DNA from: Chthoniobacter flavus
Lineage (GTDB): Bacteria; Verrucomicrobiota; Verrucomicrobiia; Chthoniobacterales; Chthoniobacteraceae
Length of the DNA stretch: 44,108 bases
Assembly: GCA_945860355.1 (NCBI GenBank)
Contig: CAMARB010000009.1
Span: 1 to 44,108 of the forward strand
Direction: 5' to 3'
Shown here: piece by piece, positions 14,561 to 22,932 of the stretch
Layout: every line of letters starts with the position of its first letter
How positions within the stretch are numbered: position 1 is the stretch's first letter
Program-made: the position numbers and the translations under genes
Notes under the pieces: model-generated
The model's database searches: none
The model's input: only the letters and a program-made list of their open reading frames with translations
Told to the model about the DNA's origin: nothing

Positions 14561-15925
14561 ATGCCGATCCTGCTGCTTCTCTTTTTCTGGGGATGCCTGG
14601 CCGCGCTCTCCGCCGAGCCCGCGCCGCGGCGCCCGGCCGCGGACCGGCTCGTGGTGTTGATGACCCTGGACGGGTTCCCGAGTTGGATCTGGAAAGATCC
14701 CGCGCTGGTGATGCCGAACCTGCGCCGGATCGCGGCCCAGGGCGCCGTGGCGGAGCGCATGACCGTGTCCAATCCCACCGCCACCTGGATCAACCACACC
14801 ACGCTGGTGACCGGCGTGGAGCCGTCCCGGCACGGCGTGCTTTTCAACGGTCGGCTCACCCGGCAGGAACCGGGGCAGCCTCCGTTTGTCGATCCCTTCG
14901 CCACAAAAGCCGACCTGGTCCAAACCCCGACTCTCGCCGATGTGGCGTTTCGCGCCGGACTCAAGACCGCCCAAGTCGCGTGGGTGGCCGTGGCGCAATC
15001 CGGCTCCTTCCACGTGGAGCTGCCGGAGATCCCGCGATCCAACCATCCCTTCGCCAAGGAGTTGGTGGCCGAGGGCGTGCTCACCGCCGAGCAGCTCGCC
15101 GGGATCAACACCGGCCCGCACGGGGCCTGGCGCGACACGGTCCGGACCCGGGCCGCCGCGCACATCCTGCGCACGCGCTCGCCCAACCTGCTCCTGCTCC
15201 ACTTGGTCAACACCGACAGCGCCAACCACACGTCCGGTCCGGGCAGCAACGCGAGTTTCACCGCCTACGCATACGCCGACCGTTTGATCGGCGACTTTTT
15301 CGACGCTCTGACCGGGGCGGGACTCCGAGACCGCGCCACGGTGTTTCTCACCACCGACCACGGGTTCAAAAAAGTGCGTCAACTCATCCACCCCAACGTG
15401 GCGCTGCGGGAGGCGGGCCTGATCGAAACCCAGGACGGTAAGATCACCCGGTGCGCGGCCTCCGTGGTGACGCAGGGGGGCATGGCGATGGTGTTTGTGA
15501 ACGACCCCGCCCGACGCGCGGAGCTGCTGCCTTCGCTCAAATCCCTCTGCTCAAAACTCGAGGGCGTGGCTGAAGTCATCGACCCGCGCGAAACGCCCGT
15601 GCCCGGAATGCCCGCTCCGGACCAAAACCCGGGCATGGGCGACCTGATCCTCTTTGCCCAAGCCGGCTCCGCGTTTCAACCGGAGGCGCATCTCCCGGCG
15701 CCGGTGACGGAGGCAAAAACTTACCTGGGCGCGCACGGCTATCCCAACACCGACCCGGAACTCGACGGCCTGCTCGTGGCCTGGGGATACGGCGTCCGTC
15801 CCGGGACCACCCTGGAGCGGATCCGCAACGTGGACATTGCGCCCACGCTGGCCCGGCTTCTCGGGCTGGAGCTGCCCCGAACCGACGGGCGCGTCTTGGA
15901 GGAGATTCTGGACCTGCCGCCCTAA
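14561..15925 (+). CDS. Exported nucleotide pyrophosphatase/phosphodiesterase-family protein
   Basis: Alkaline-phosphatase-superfamily hydrolase of the NPP type, 454 aa from ATG 14561, with a signal peptide (residues 1-18, MPILLLLFFWGCLAALSA). Zinc ligands and nucleophile are recognisable: MTLDGFPS (first Asp), PTATWINHTTLVTG (nucleophilic Thr in the TxxNH context), VNTDSANHTSGP (Asp/His), TTDHGF (Asp/His), and GAHGYPNTDPEL (last His). It acts outside the cytoplasm, probably on a phosphodiester or a lipid headgroup. It starts 20 bp after the ferredoxin gene, so it is likely co-transcribed, although the cytoplasmic redox genes and a secreted hydrolase make an odd pair. The frame extends upstream to 14390 but overlaps the ferredoxin gene. 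Confidence 0.88.
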   Translation: MPILLLLFFWGCLAALSAEPAPRRPAADRLVVLMTLDGFPSWIWKDPALVMPNLRRIAAQGAVAERMTVSNPTATWINHTTLVTGVEPSRHGVLFNGRLTRQEPGQPPFVDPFATKADLVQTPTLADVAFRAGLKTAQVAWVAVAQSGSFHVELPEIPRSNHPFAKELVAEGVLTAEQLAGINTGPHGAWRDTVRTRAAAHILRTRSPNLLLLHLVNTDSANHTSGPGSNASFTAYAYADRLIGDFFDALTGAGLRDRATVFLTTDHGFKKVRQLIHPNVALREAGLIETQDGKITRCAASVVTQGGMAMVFVNDPARRAELLPSLKSLCSKLEGVAEVIDPRETPVPGMPAPDQNPGMGDLILFAQAGSAFQPEAHLPAPVTEAKTYLGAHGYPNTDPELDGLLVAWGYGVRPGTTLERIRNVDIAPTLARLLGLELPRTDGRVLEEILDLPP

Positions 15926-16018
15926 AATCCCGATTGCCGCCGCGCCGCTGGAAATCTTCAAAGGATTGGCGATCCTCGCGGCTCAATTCTCTAAAGAGAA
16001 CCCCGCTCTTTTTTACCC

Positions 16019-17560
16019 ATGGCCGTTTCCCGCACCTTCGCAGCCCTGCTGGCCGCGTTTTGTCTTTTTGGCAAAACCCGGCCCTCGGCGCATGCCGACG
16101 TGACGTTGCCCGCCATTTTCTCCGACCACATGGTGCTCCAGCGGGACATGCCCAACCGGGTCTGGGGATGGGCGGCGCCGGGCGAAACCGTCACCGTGCG
16201 CCTGGCCACCGAATCGCGGACCGCCGAGACGGACGCGACGGGCCGTTGGCGGGTGGAACTGGGCGCGTTGCCGGCGGGCGCGCCGACGTCCCTGACCGTG
16301 CAAGGGAAGAACACCCTGGTCATCCAGGACGTTCTGCTGGGGGAGGTTTGGATGTGCGCGGGCCAATCCAACATGGCCATGACGGTGGCCCAGGCGCAAA
16401 ACGCGCCGCAGGAAAAAGCCGCCGCGGAATATCCCACGATCCGGATGTTCACCGTCACCTCGGGCGCCTCGCCCGAAGCCCAAACGCGCTGCGCCGGCAA
16501 ATGGGAGGTGTGTTCCCCGGCGAGCGTCGAAGCCTTTTCCGCCACGGCATATTTCTTCGGACGCACGCTCCACCAGACGCTCGGCGCGCCGGTGGGCCTG
16601 ATCCACGCCTCGACCGTCAGCGGGTCGCCCATCGAGTCGTGGACGAGTCTGCCGAGCATGGCGCAAAAACCGGAGCTCCAGACCCTGCTCACGGCCTGGG
16701 AAAAAGAGGTCGCGTTGCATGCCGCGCCCGAGACCGCCGCGAAATTCGAGGCCGAAACCGCCGCCTGGAAATTGACGGTTGAAACCGCGAAGGCGGAGAA
16801 CAAACCCGCGCCTCGGGCGCCGGTCCGGGCGGGCAAATCCCCGCGGGACCAGAACCGACCCGGCAACCTGTTCAACGGCAAGATTGCGCCGCTCGCCGGC
16901 TACGCGTTGCGGGGAGCGGTCTGGTATCAGGGCGAAACCAACACGGCCAACGGCGCCCTTTACGCCACCCAGCTGCCCCTGCTTGTGGGGGACTGGCGCG
17001 CGGCTTGGGGCAGGGACACGCTTCCGTTTCTCTGGGCGCAACTCCCCGGCTACGGAAAGCGCAATGCGCAACCCGTGGAAACCAGCGGCTGGGCGTTGGT
17101 CCGGGACGCCATGCGCAAAAGCCTCACCGTGCCGCACACGGCGATGAGCGTGAACACGGATCTCGGCGATGAAACCGACCTGCATCCCAAGAACAAGCAG
17201 GAGATCGGACGCCGTCTGGCCCTCTGCGCGCTGGCAAAGGTCTACGGCCAGGACCTGCCCTTCAGCGGGCCGCTCTACGAGAAACACGAAATCCTCGGCG
17301 GCGAAATCCACGTCCGGTTCCAACACGCCCAGGGCGGGCTCGTCTCGAAGGACGACGCGTTGCGCGGGTTTGCCGTGGCGGGTGCGGACCGCAAATGGGT
17401 GACAGCCAACGCCACCGTGCAAGGCGACCGCGTCGTCGTCTCCAGCCCCGAAATCCCCGAGCCAGAGGCGGTGCGGTACGGCTGGACCAACTACCCCGAC
17501 GGCAACCTCACCAACGCCTCCGGACTGCCCGCCTCGCCGTTCCGGACCGATTCCTGGTAG
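16019..17560 (+). CDS. Sialate O-acetylesterase-like SGNH esterase
   Basis: 513-aa exported esterase that would deacetylate O-acetylated sugars. It has a signal peptide (about 1-26, ending SAHA). The N-terminal beta domain includes LPAIFSDHMVLQRDMPNRVWG, the hallmark opening of this family. Catalytic Ser117 lies in AGQSNMAM and the Asp-His pair in DETDLHPKNK (D387, H389). VWYQGETN supplies the oxyanion Asn block. A ~45-residue Glu/Ala/Lys-rich insert (about 240-275) interrupts the catalytic domain. The gap from the phosphodiesterase is 93 bp. Members of this family are often amplified in Verrucomicrobiota and Planctomycetota, so this may be a carbohydrate-degradation gene that landed next to the redox operon. 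Confidence 0.9.
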   Translation: MAVSRTFAALLAAFCLFGKTRPSAHADVTLPAIFSDHMVLQRDMPNRVWGWAAPGETVTVRLATESRTAETDATGRWRVELGALPAGAPTSLTVQGKNTLVIQDVLLGEVWMCAGQSNMAMTVAQAQNAPQEKAAAEYPTIRMFTVTSGASPEAQTRCAGKWEVCSPASVEAFSATAYFFGRTLHQTLGAPVGLIHASTVSGSPIESWTSLPSMAQKPELQTLLTAWEKEVALHAAPETAAKFEAETAAWKLTVETAKAENKPAPRAPVRAGKSPRDQNRPGNLFNGKIAPLAGYALRGAVWYQGETNTANGALYATQLPLLVGDWRAAWGRDTLPFLWAQLPGYGKRNAQPVETSGWALVRDAMRKSLTVPHTAMSVNTDLGDETDLHPKNKQEIGRRLALCALAKVYGQDLPFSGPLYEKHEILGGEIHVRFQHAQGGLVSKDDALRGFAVAGADRKWVTANATVQGDRVVVSSPEIPEPEAVRYGWTNYPDGNLTNASGLPASPFRTDSW

Positions 17561-17630
17561 GCTGCCGCTTGCGGCCCGGCCCCGTCCGCCCCTACATTCC
17601 CGCATCCCGCCGCCGTCCGTTTTCGCCGCC

Positions 17631-18911
17631 ATGTTCCCCCAACTCGCCACCCGCATCGTCCGCACCACCGACCCGCGTCTCCTGGGGAAATTCCTGTGGA
17701 ATTTCGGCGTCAAAGGCCTGCTCTCCGTCGAGCGTTTCAAGGCGCGGATCCGCCGGGGTGAATACTTCCCGCCGTTTCTTTACCTCTCGATCCTCAACAG
17801 CTGCAACCTGCGTTGCCAGGGATGCTGGGTGGACGTGGAAGCCGAACGCACCCAGATCGACCTCGACACGCTCAACCGCACCATCCGCGAGGCCAAGGCG
17901 CACGGGAACAGCTTCTTCGGGATCCTGGGGGGCGAACCCTTCATGCACCCGGAGTTGCTGGAGCTCTTTGAGGCGCACCCGGACTGTTATTTCCAGGTGT
18001 TCACCAACGGGCAGTTCATCACGGAAAAAGTGGCGCGGCGGCTGCGGGCGGCCGGCAACGTGACGCCGTTGATTTCCATTGAGGGCCGGGAACTCACCAG
18101 CGACCAGCGGCGCGGAAAAAAGGAGGTGTACGAGCGGACCCTGCGCGGGCTGGACCACTGCCTGGAGCAACGCCTCCTGACGGGCGTGGCCACGAGTGTG
18201 TGCCAGACCAACATCGACGAGCTCTGCACGGAATCGTGGCTGCGCGAACTCATCGACCGCGGCGTGCATTACGCCTGGTTCCACACGTACCGGCCCGTGG
18301 GCCCGAAGATGAACCCCCAGCTCGCCCTGCGCCCGGACCAGCTCGTGCGGGTGCGCCGGTTCATCGTCGAGATGCGCGCCAAAGTCCCCATCGCACTCAT
18401 CGACGCCTATTACGACGGCGAGGGCCGCGCCCTCTGCCCCATGTCCACCGGCATCAGCCACCACGTGAATCCCCGGGGCGACATCGAACCCTGCCCGATC
18501 ATCCAGTTCGCCACCGAAAACATCCGCGACCCGCGCGGCGTTTACGCCACCATGCGGGACAGCGTTTTCCTCAAGGACTTCCGCGAACTCAGCGCCCGCC
18601 ACACCCGGGGCTGCGTCGTGCTGGAACGGCCGGACCTCGTCAAAGAACTCGTCGTGCGCCACGGCGCCCGCGACACCACCATGCGGGGCACGGCCATGGC
18701 GGAGCTCGACGCCATGACCCCGCGCTTTAGCCAGTGGCTGCCCGGCGAGGAGATCCCCGAGCGCCATTGGATGTACCGCTGGGCAAAGAAATACTGGTTC
18801 AACGATTTCAACGCCTACGCCCAAGTCAGCCACGACGCCCAAGCCAAAGCCGTCGCCCTCCAGGCGGCACTCCCGGCGACGGGATGCGCCCCCGGCGACA
18901 GCGCGGTTTAA
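17631..18911 (+). CDS. Radical SAM protein with SPASM-type C-terminal cysteines
   Basis: 426 aa. The SAM 4Fe-4S motif is CNLRCQGC (C58, C62, C65; CxxxCxxC), followed by GILGGEPFMHPEL (the GGE SAM-binding motif). In the C-terminal half, CPMSTGISHHVNPRGDIEPC fits the SPASM/Twitch signature C-x9-15-G-x4-C, and a further Cys is in HTRGCVVLE, so an auxiliary cluster is likely. SPASM enzymes modify peptides or proteins or make cofactors; no precursor peptide gene is visible here. It is co-directional, 70 bp after the esterase, ending the 11.5-18.9 kb run. It could modify a component of the lipoyl/Fe-S module, or be independent. Confidence 0.87.
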   Translation: MFPQLATRIVRTTDPRLLGKFLWNFGVKGLLSVERFKARIRRGEYFPPFLYLSILNSCNLRCQGCWVDVEAERTQIDLDTLNRTIREAKAHGNSFFGILGGEPFMHPELLELFEAHPDCYFQVFTNGQFITEKVARRLRAAGNVTPLISIEGRELTSDQRRGKKEVYERTLRGLDHCLEQRLLTGVATSVCQTNIDELCTESWLRELIDRGVHYAWFHTYRPVGPKMNPQLALRPDQLVRVRRFIVEMRAKVPIALIDAYYDGEGRALCPMSTGISHHVNPRGDIEPCPIIQFATENIRDPRGVYATMRDSVFLKDFRELSARHTRGCVVLERPDLVKELVVRHGARDTTMRGTAMAELDAMTPRFSQWLPGEEIPERHWMYRWAKKYWFNDFNAYAQVSHDAQAKAVALQAALPATGCAPGDSAV

Positions 18912-18917
18912 CCGGCA

Positions 18918-18983
18918 CTCAGAGATGACAGCAGAACCTTTTCACGCGGAGCCGCGGAGAACGCCGGGAGCTTTTTGGGAAAC
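18918..18983 (+). repeat. Repeat A copy 4 (core fragment)
   Basis: Only the core is kept: CTTTTCACGCGGAGCCGCGG followed by AGAACGCCGGGAGCTTTTTGG. Both termini are missing, and a different palindrome follows immediately. Confidence 0.7.
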
Positions 18984-18991
18984 CAAAGGGG

Positions 18992-19010
18992 GGCAGGCGT
19001 CCCGCCTGCC
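18992..19010. repeat. Repeat C palindrome
   Basis: GGCAGGCGTCCCGCCTGCC is a hairpin with 8-bp arms (GGCAGGCG/CGCCTGCC) and a 3-nt loop. It belongs with the CACAGGCT/AGCCTGTG type palindromes seen at 37.47 kb. It sits between a truncated repeat A and the next gene, where a promoter would be expected. Confidence 0.65.
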
Positions 19011-19047
19011 TTCTGCGCCGGCCGCCCGGCTCGGCCGCGCAGCCACG

Positions 19048-19911
19048 ATGCCTGCCGCTCCCATGGCAGCGCGCGCCTTCCTCCTCCTCTGCCTCCTGCT
19101 CCTGATTGGCGAGGCGCTCCCGGCCGCGACACCTAATCCGCTCAAAATCCAGCTCGTCGCCGCCGACACCAGCATCCAGCCCGGGAAACCCTTCCACGTC
19201 GGACTGCACCTCGACCATCCGCCCGGCTATCATAGTTACTGGAAAACGCCCGGAATCGTCGGGATGCCGACCGCCTTCGCGTGGAACCTGCCCCCCGGAT
19301 GGAAAGCGGGCGAAATCGAGTGGCCCGAACCGGAGCGCGTATTCATGTTCAAAATCCAAGCCCAGGGGCTCCACGGGGAAAAAATTCTCCCCATCCGAAT
19401 CACCCCTCCGGCGGATCTTCCCCCGGGCCCCGTGACGCTGGAAGGCAAAGCCCGCTGGATGTTCTGCGCGCGGAATTGCAGCCCCGGGTTTCAGGACCTG
19501 AGCATCGACTTGGTCGTCTCGAAGAAAAAGCCCGCGCCCGATTCCCGCTGGAGCCGACTCTTCAAGGAAAGCCTCGACTCCGTGCCGCGGCCCTCGGCGG
19601 ATTGGAGCACCCGGGTCGCACGCCGGGGCAACCAATTCGTGATCCGCATCCAGCCTGTGACCCCGGCCGCGCGCCGTCAGTTTTTGCGGATCTCCGAGGT
19701 GACTTTTTTCACTGAGGACGGCGTGATTGACCCCAACCAGCCCGCCACCGCTGAAAAGACCGACAACGCCTGGGTGCTCACCCAGACGCTCTCCACCGCC
19801 GCCCCGGAGCCGCTTCCCCAAAAAATGATGGGCGTGCTTCAGACTGCGGAGGGCTGGCTTCCGAGCGGACAGCCAAGATCCATCCGGTTCACGGCGCCGA
19901 TAGGCCGGTGA
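19048..19911 (+). CDS. Exported DsbD N-terminal-domain-like protein (no membrane domain)
   Basis: 287 aa from ATG 19048; ATG 19063 is also possible. It has a signal peptide (residues 6-27). The mature part matches the periplasmic alpha domain of DsbD/ScsB disulfide reductases: PGKPFHVGLHLDHPPGYHSY, WKTPGIVGMPTAFAW and EIEWPEPERVF, and a WMFCARNC segment whose C140/C144 correspond to the CxxxC of that domain. The usual eight-helix membrane domain and C-terminal thioredoxin domain are absent, and no partner gene follows, so electrons would have to come from an unlinked DsbD-like protein. It may act as a thiol-redox or substrate-binding module. It is preceded by repeat debris and followed by 200 bp of non-coding DNA before the ABC operon. 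Confidence 0.8.
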   Translation: MPAAPMAARAFLLLCLLLLIGEALPAATPNPLKIQLVAADTSIQPGKPFHVGLHLDHPPGYHSYWKTPGIVGMPTAFAWNLPPGWKAGEIEWPEPERVFMFKIQAQGLHGEKILPIRITPPADLPPGPVTLEGKARWMFCARNCSPGFQDLSIDLVVSKKKPAPDSRWSRLFKESLDSVPRPSADWSTRVARRGNQFVIRIQPVTPAARRQFLRISEVTFFTEDGVIDPNQPATAEKTDNAWVLTQTLSTAAPEPLPQKMMGVLQTAEGWLPSGQPRSIRFTAPIGR

Positions 19912-20113
19912 AACCGCCCGTGCGCAATCGGCGGGCCGAGATCTTCGAACTCCGGCAGCCCAAGGGGAGAACGCAATAACCGAACCCGATCCGGCAAACC
20001 TTTGCATTCGGCGGCGCAGCCCGGAAGGGCACGGTCAAAAAAACGCTTCATTTCTGTAACCTCGCCCCGGGCGGCGTTGTATAGGAGGGCAGTCATCCGA
20101 GCCCCTCCATTGT

Positions 20114-21082
20114 TTGAAAACACAAGACTCTCCGCCTGACCCAGCCCGAACGGGCGCCCCACCCTTCCTCATCGAGACCGAAGGGCTGACTAAATTTTAC
20201 GGAAGCCAACGGGTGTTGGACGACGTGACCCTCCAGGTTCCGGCGGGAACCGTCGGGTTGCTGGGGCCCAACGGGGCGGGCAAAAGCACGCTCATCAAGT
20301 GCCTGCTCAACCTCGAAAAACCCAGCTCCGGCTCGGCCCGGGTGCTCGGGACCGACATCCGATCCGCCAACCGCGCCTCGCGGGAAAAGGTGGGATACAG
20401 CCCCGAAAAAGACTCCCACCTCTCGGACATGCTCGGGTGCGAGTATGTCACCTATTGCGGCCAGCTCTCCGGCATGCCCTTCGCCGCCGCCCGCCAACGC
20501 ACCCACGAAATCCTCGACCTCGTGGGCATGGGCTCCGAGCGATACCGGAAAGTGGAGACCTACTCCACCGGGATGCGCCAACGCATCAAACTCGCCCAGG
20601 CGCTGGTGCACGATCCGGAGCTGATCATTCTCGACGAACCCACCAACGGCCTCGATCCGTCCGGACGCGAGCACATTCTGGAACTCATCGGCTCGCTGAG
20701 GCGCGAACTCGGGGTGAGCGTGGTCATCTCCTCGCATCTGCTGCGGGACATCGAACGGGTCTGTGACCGGGTCATCATCGTCAGCCGGGGCCGGGTCGTG
20801 GAGCACGCGAGTTTGGCGGCGCTCAAGAGCCGGCATGAGAACTTCGTGGAGCTCACGCCGAGCGCCCAGCGCCAGCGCTTTGCACCCGTGCTTTCCGCCG
20901 CGGGCTGGAACGTGACGCCCCTCTCCAACGGCAAGCTGCGCGTCAAATGCCACTCCACCGAGGGCCTGCTCCAACTCCTGGCCCAGCACGACCTGCCGCC
21001 CGCCGAAATCGTCGCCAACCCGGACGCCCTTCACGAAATGTTTATCCAAGCCGTCTCAGCCGCTCATGAACAACCCGCTTGA
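20114..21082 (+). CDS. ABC-2 type transporter, ATP-binding protein 1
   Basis: 322-aa ATPase of an exporter of unknown substrate. Walker A GPNGAGKST (about 53-61), signature YSTGMRQRIKLAQAL, Walker B LIILDEPTNGLDP and switch ISSHLL are intact. The C-terminal ~80 residues are a degenerate accessory region typical of CcmA/DrrA-like ATPases. The best start is TTG 20114, the only initiation codon near the domain's beginning. A purine-rich AGGAGG lies about 25 nt upstream, further than ideal. It overlaps the next permease by 17 bp and heads an ATPase-permease-ATPase-permease array. Confidence 0.9.
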   Translation: MKTQDSPPDPARTGAPPFLIETEGLTKFYGSQRVLDDVTLQVPAGTVGLLGPNGAGKSTLIKCLLNLEKPSSGSARVLGTDIRSANRASREKVGYSPEKDSHLSDMLGCEYVTYCGQLSGMPFAAARQRTHEILDLVGMGSERYRKVETYSTGMRQRIKLAQALVHDPELIILDEPTNGLDPSGREHILELIGSLRRELGVSVVISSHLLRDIERVCDRVIIVSRGRVVEHASLAALKSRHENFVELTPSAQRQRFAPVLSAAGWNVTPLSNGKLRVKCHSTEGLLQLLAQHDLPPAEIVANPDALHEMFIQAVSAAHEQPA

Positions 21083-22055
21083 TTTGAGCCGATGGCGGGA
21101 ACGCCCCCTGGGTTTGGTTTACCGGATCCGGATCATGATCGTCGCCGGGCTCCGCCGGGAGAGCCAAACCCGGCTCTTTCGATGGCTGCTCGTCCTGGGC
21201 TGGGTGGGCGGCTTTTGCCTGGCGTTGGCGGGTTATCTCTTCAACCGCACCCTCTCCGAGGGCGGATTCGCGGAACAACTCTCCGAACTCTTCGGCATCA
21301 AGGGCAAGGCCGTCTTCCGGATCTTTGAGGGCTTCCTCGCGCTGTATCCCGACGTGTGCATCGGCGGCTTCTTCAACCTGCTTTTTTCCAACTACTCCAA
21401 GGCCGCGCTGCTCCTGAGTTTGCTGGCGATCACCGCCATGGTGCCGCGCCTCATCGCCCCCGACCGGGCCAGCAACGGACTCACCGTCTATCTCTCGCGC
21501 CCGCTGACATCGACCGACTATCTCCTGGGCAAACTGGGCATCCTCACCGCCGTGCTCGGCCTGCTCTGGACAGGCCCGATGATCGCCGGATGGCTGGTGA
21601 GCCTCGCGCTGACGCCGTCCCTCGAAGCCGCCGCCTATTCGTTTGCCGCGCTCAAAGCCGCGCTCCTCTTCAACGGCATCGCCCTGGTGAGCCTCTCCGC
21701 CATCGCCCTAGGCGTTTCCGCCCTGAGCACCAAAGGGAGAAACACACAGATCGCCTGGCTGGCCCTCTGGCTCCTGCCGGGGATCCTGACCGTGACCGCT
21801 CCCCACTCGGTCTGGCTGCAGCGGGCGAGTTTCAAACGCAACCTCGACCAAACGCGGCTCGGGCTCTTCCAAAGCGAATCGGTTTACACAGCCGTCGCGG
21901 ACAAACTGGCCCTTCTCAACCAGGACGCCAAGAGCGCGCTCCGGACGCTGGGCAAAGACGCCCGGGCTCAGGACTTCCGCGCCGCCCTGCTCAGCCTCAC
22001 AGCGCTGAGCGCCGCTTCTTTCCTCGTTCTCCTGCGAAAACTCCGGACCGAATGA
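21066..22055 (+). CDS. ABC-2 type transporter, permease 1
   Basis: 329-aa integral membrane protein with about six hydrophobic helices, for example LLVLGWVGGFCLALAGYLF, ALLLSLLAITAMVP and LVSLSAIALGVSAL. The mid-protein segment GLTVYLSRPLTSTDYLLGKL is the ABC-2 permease signature between helices. It overlaps the upstream ATPase by 17 bp and the downstream ATPase by 4 bp (ATGA), so the subunits are translationally coupled. The substrate is unknown. Confidence 0.88.
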   Translation: MNNPLDLSRWRERPLGLVYRIRIMIVAGLRRESQTRLFRWLLVLGWVGGFCLALAGYLFNRTLSEGGFAEQLSELFGIKGKAVFRIFEGFLALYPDVCIGGFFNLLFSNYSKAALLLSLLAITAMVPRLIAPDRASNGLTVYLSRPLTSTDYLLGKLGILTAVLGLLWTGPMIAGWLVSLALTPSLEAAAYSFAALKAALLFNGIALVSLSAIALGVSALSTKGRNTQIAWLALWLLPGILTVTAPHSVWLQRASFKRNLDQTRLGLFQSESVYTAVADKLALLNQDAKSALRTLGKDARAQDFRAALLSLTALSAASFLVLLRKLRTE

Positions 22056-22932
22056 ACCCCATCGTCGAAGGCAAAAATCTCAGCCGTTTTTACGGACTGA
22101 TTCTCGGGCTCAACAACGTCAACTTCACCATCGGCCCGGGTTTGACCGGCGTCGTTGGGTCCAATGGCGCGGGCAAGACCACACTTTTCCGGCTGATGAC
22201 CGGCCAGATCCGGCCCTGCTCAGGCAGCGTCCGCATCTTCGGGCTCGATCCCTGGAACAACCCCGCAGTGCAAGCCCGCGTGGCCTACTGCCCGGAGGGC
22301 GAGGCGGTGCCCTCCGGCATCGGTGCAAGCGACTGGATCACGGGGCTGGCGCGCCTCTCGGGCTGGACCGCCGGCGCGGCCCGGGACCGCGCACGGGCCG
22401 TGCTGGAAGAGGTGGGCCTTGGGGAAACCCACTGGAAGAAGCCCCTCACCGCGTTGTCCAAGGGCATGCGGCAGCGGGTCAAACTAGCCCAATGCCTCGT
22501 GCACGAGCCCGGCCTGATCATCCTCGACGAACCCATGAACGGCCTGGACCCGATGGGCCGCGAGGAACTCTCCGAGATCCTCCGCGCGCTGGCCCGCCAG
22601 GGCCGCAGCGTCCTCATCTCCAGCCACATTCTCGACGACCTGGAAGCCCTCTGCGGCGAATTTCTCCTCCTCCACAAAGGCCGCATCCTGGAGTCCCGTT
22701 CCGCGGACGCCACGAGCATCCGGTGCGATTCCCCCGAGGCGCTTGCCCGGTATTTCTTTCAGGAAGGGCTGCTTCGCGGCTGCGATGTGGAGGGCGACCC
22801 CTGCACGCCCGCTGGAGCCAACCCGAAAAGTTTCACCGGCATTTCTACCGGTTTCTCCTCGAGAGCGGCGTGGGCATCTCCGAGGTCCGCAAAACCGGCT
22901 CCGTTCTGGATCAAGCCTTGGAGAACAAATGA
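22052..22932 (+). CDS. ABC-2 type transporter, ATP-binding protein 2 (apparent 1-nt frameshift)
   Basis: The ATPase domain is intact: Walker A GSNGAGKTT, signature LSKGMRQRVKLAQCL, Walker B LIILDEPMNGLDP, SSHIL switch. After about residue 249 the frame is lost at a CCCC run (22798-22801). The expected C-terminus continues in another frame as LHARWSQPEKFHRHFYRFLL and ends in DQALENK at 22932, in ATGA overlap with the next permease. One extra C would give 293 aa. As written, the first frame reads on, unconserved, antiparallel to nothing, to 23710. Sequencing error in a homopolymer, a real truncating mutation or programmed slippage are all possible; the preserved downstream frame favours a sequencing error or slippage. 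Confidence 0.8.

Noticed and set aside
15005-15020. A third parS site in the phosphodiesterase gene (CTTCCACGTGGAGC)
   Set aside because: Only the central CCACGTGG core is shared; the outer TGTT/AACA arms needed for ParB are missing.
11543-18911. A complete sHdr sulfur-oxidation cluster
   Set aside because: HdrB and HdrC homologues, a full-length HdrA and LipS1/LipS2 pairs are not present; only analogous pieces are.
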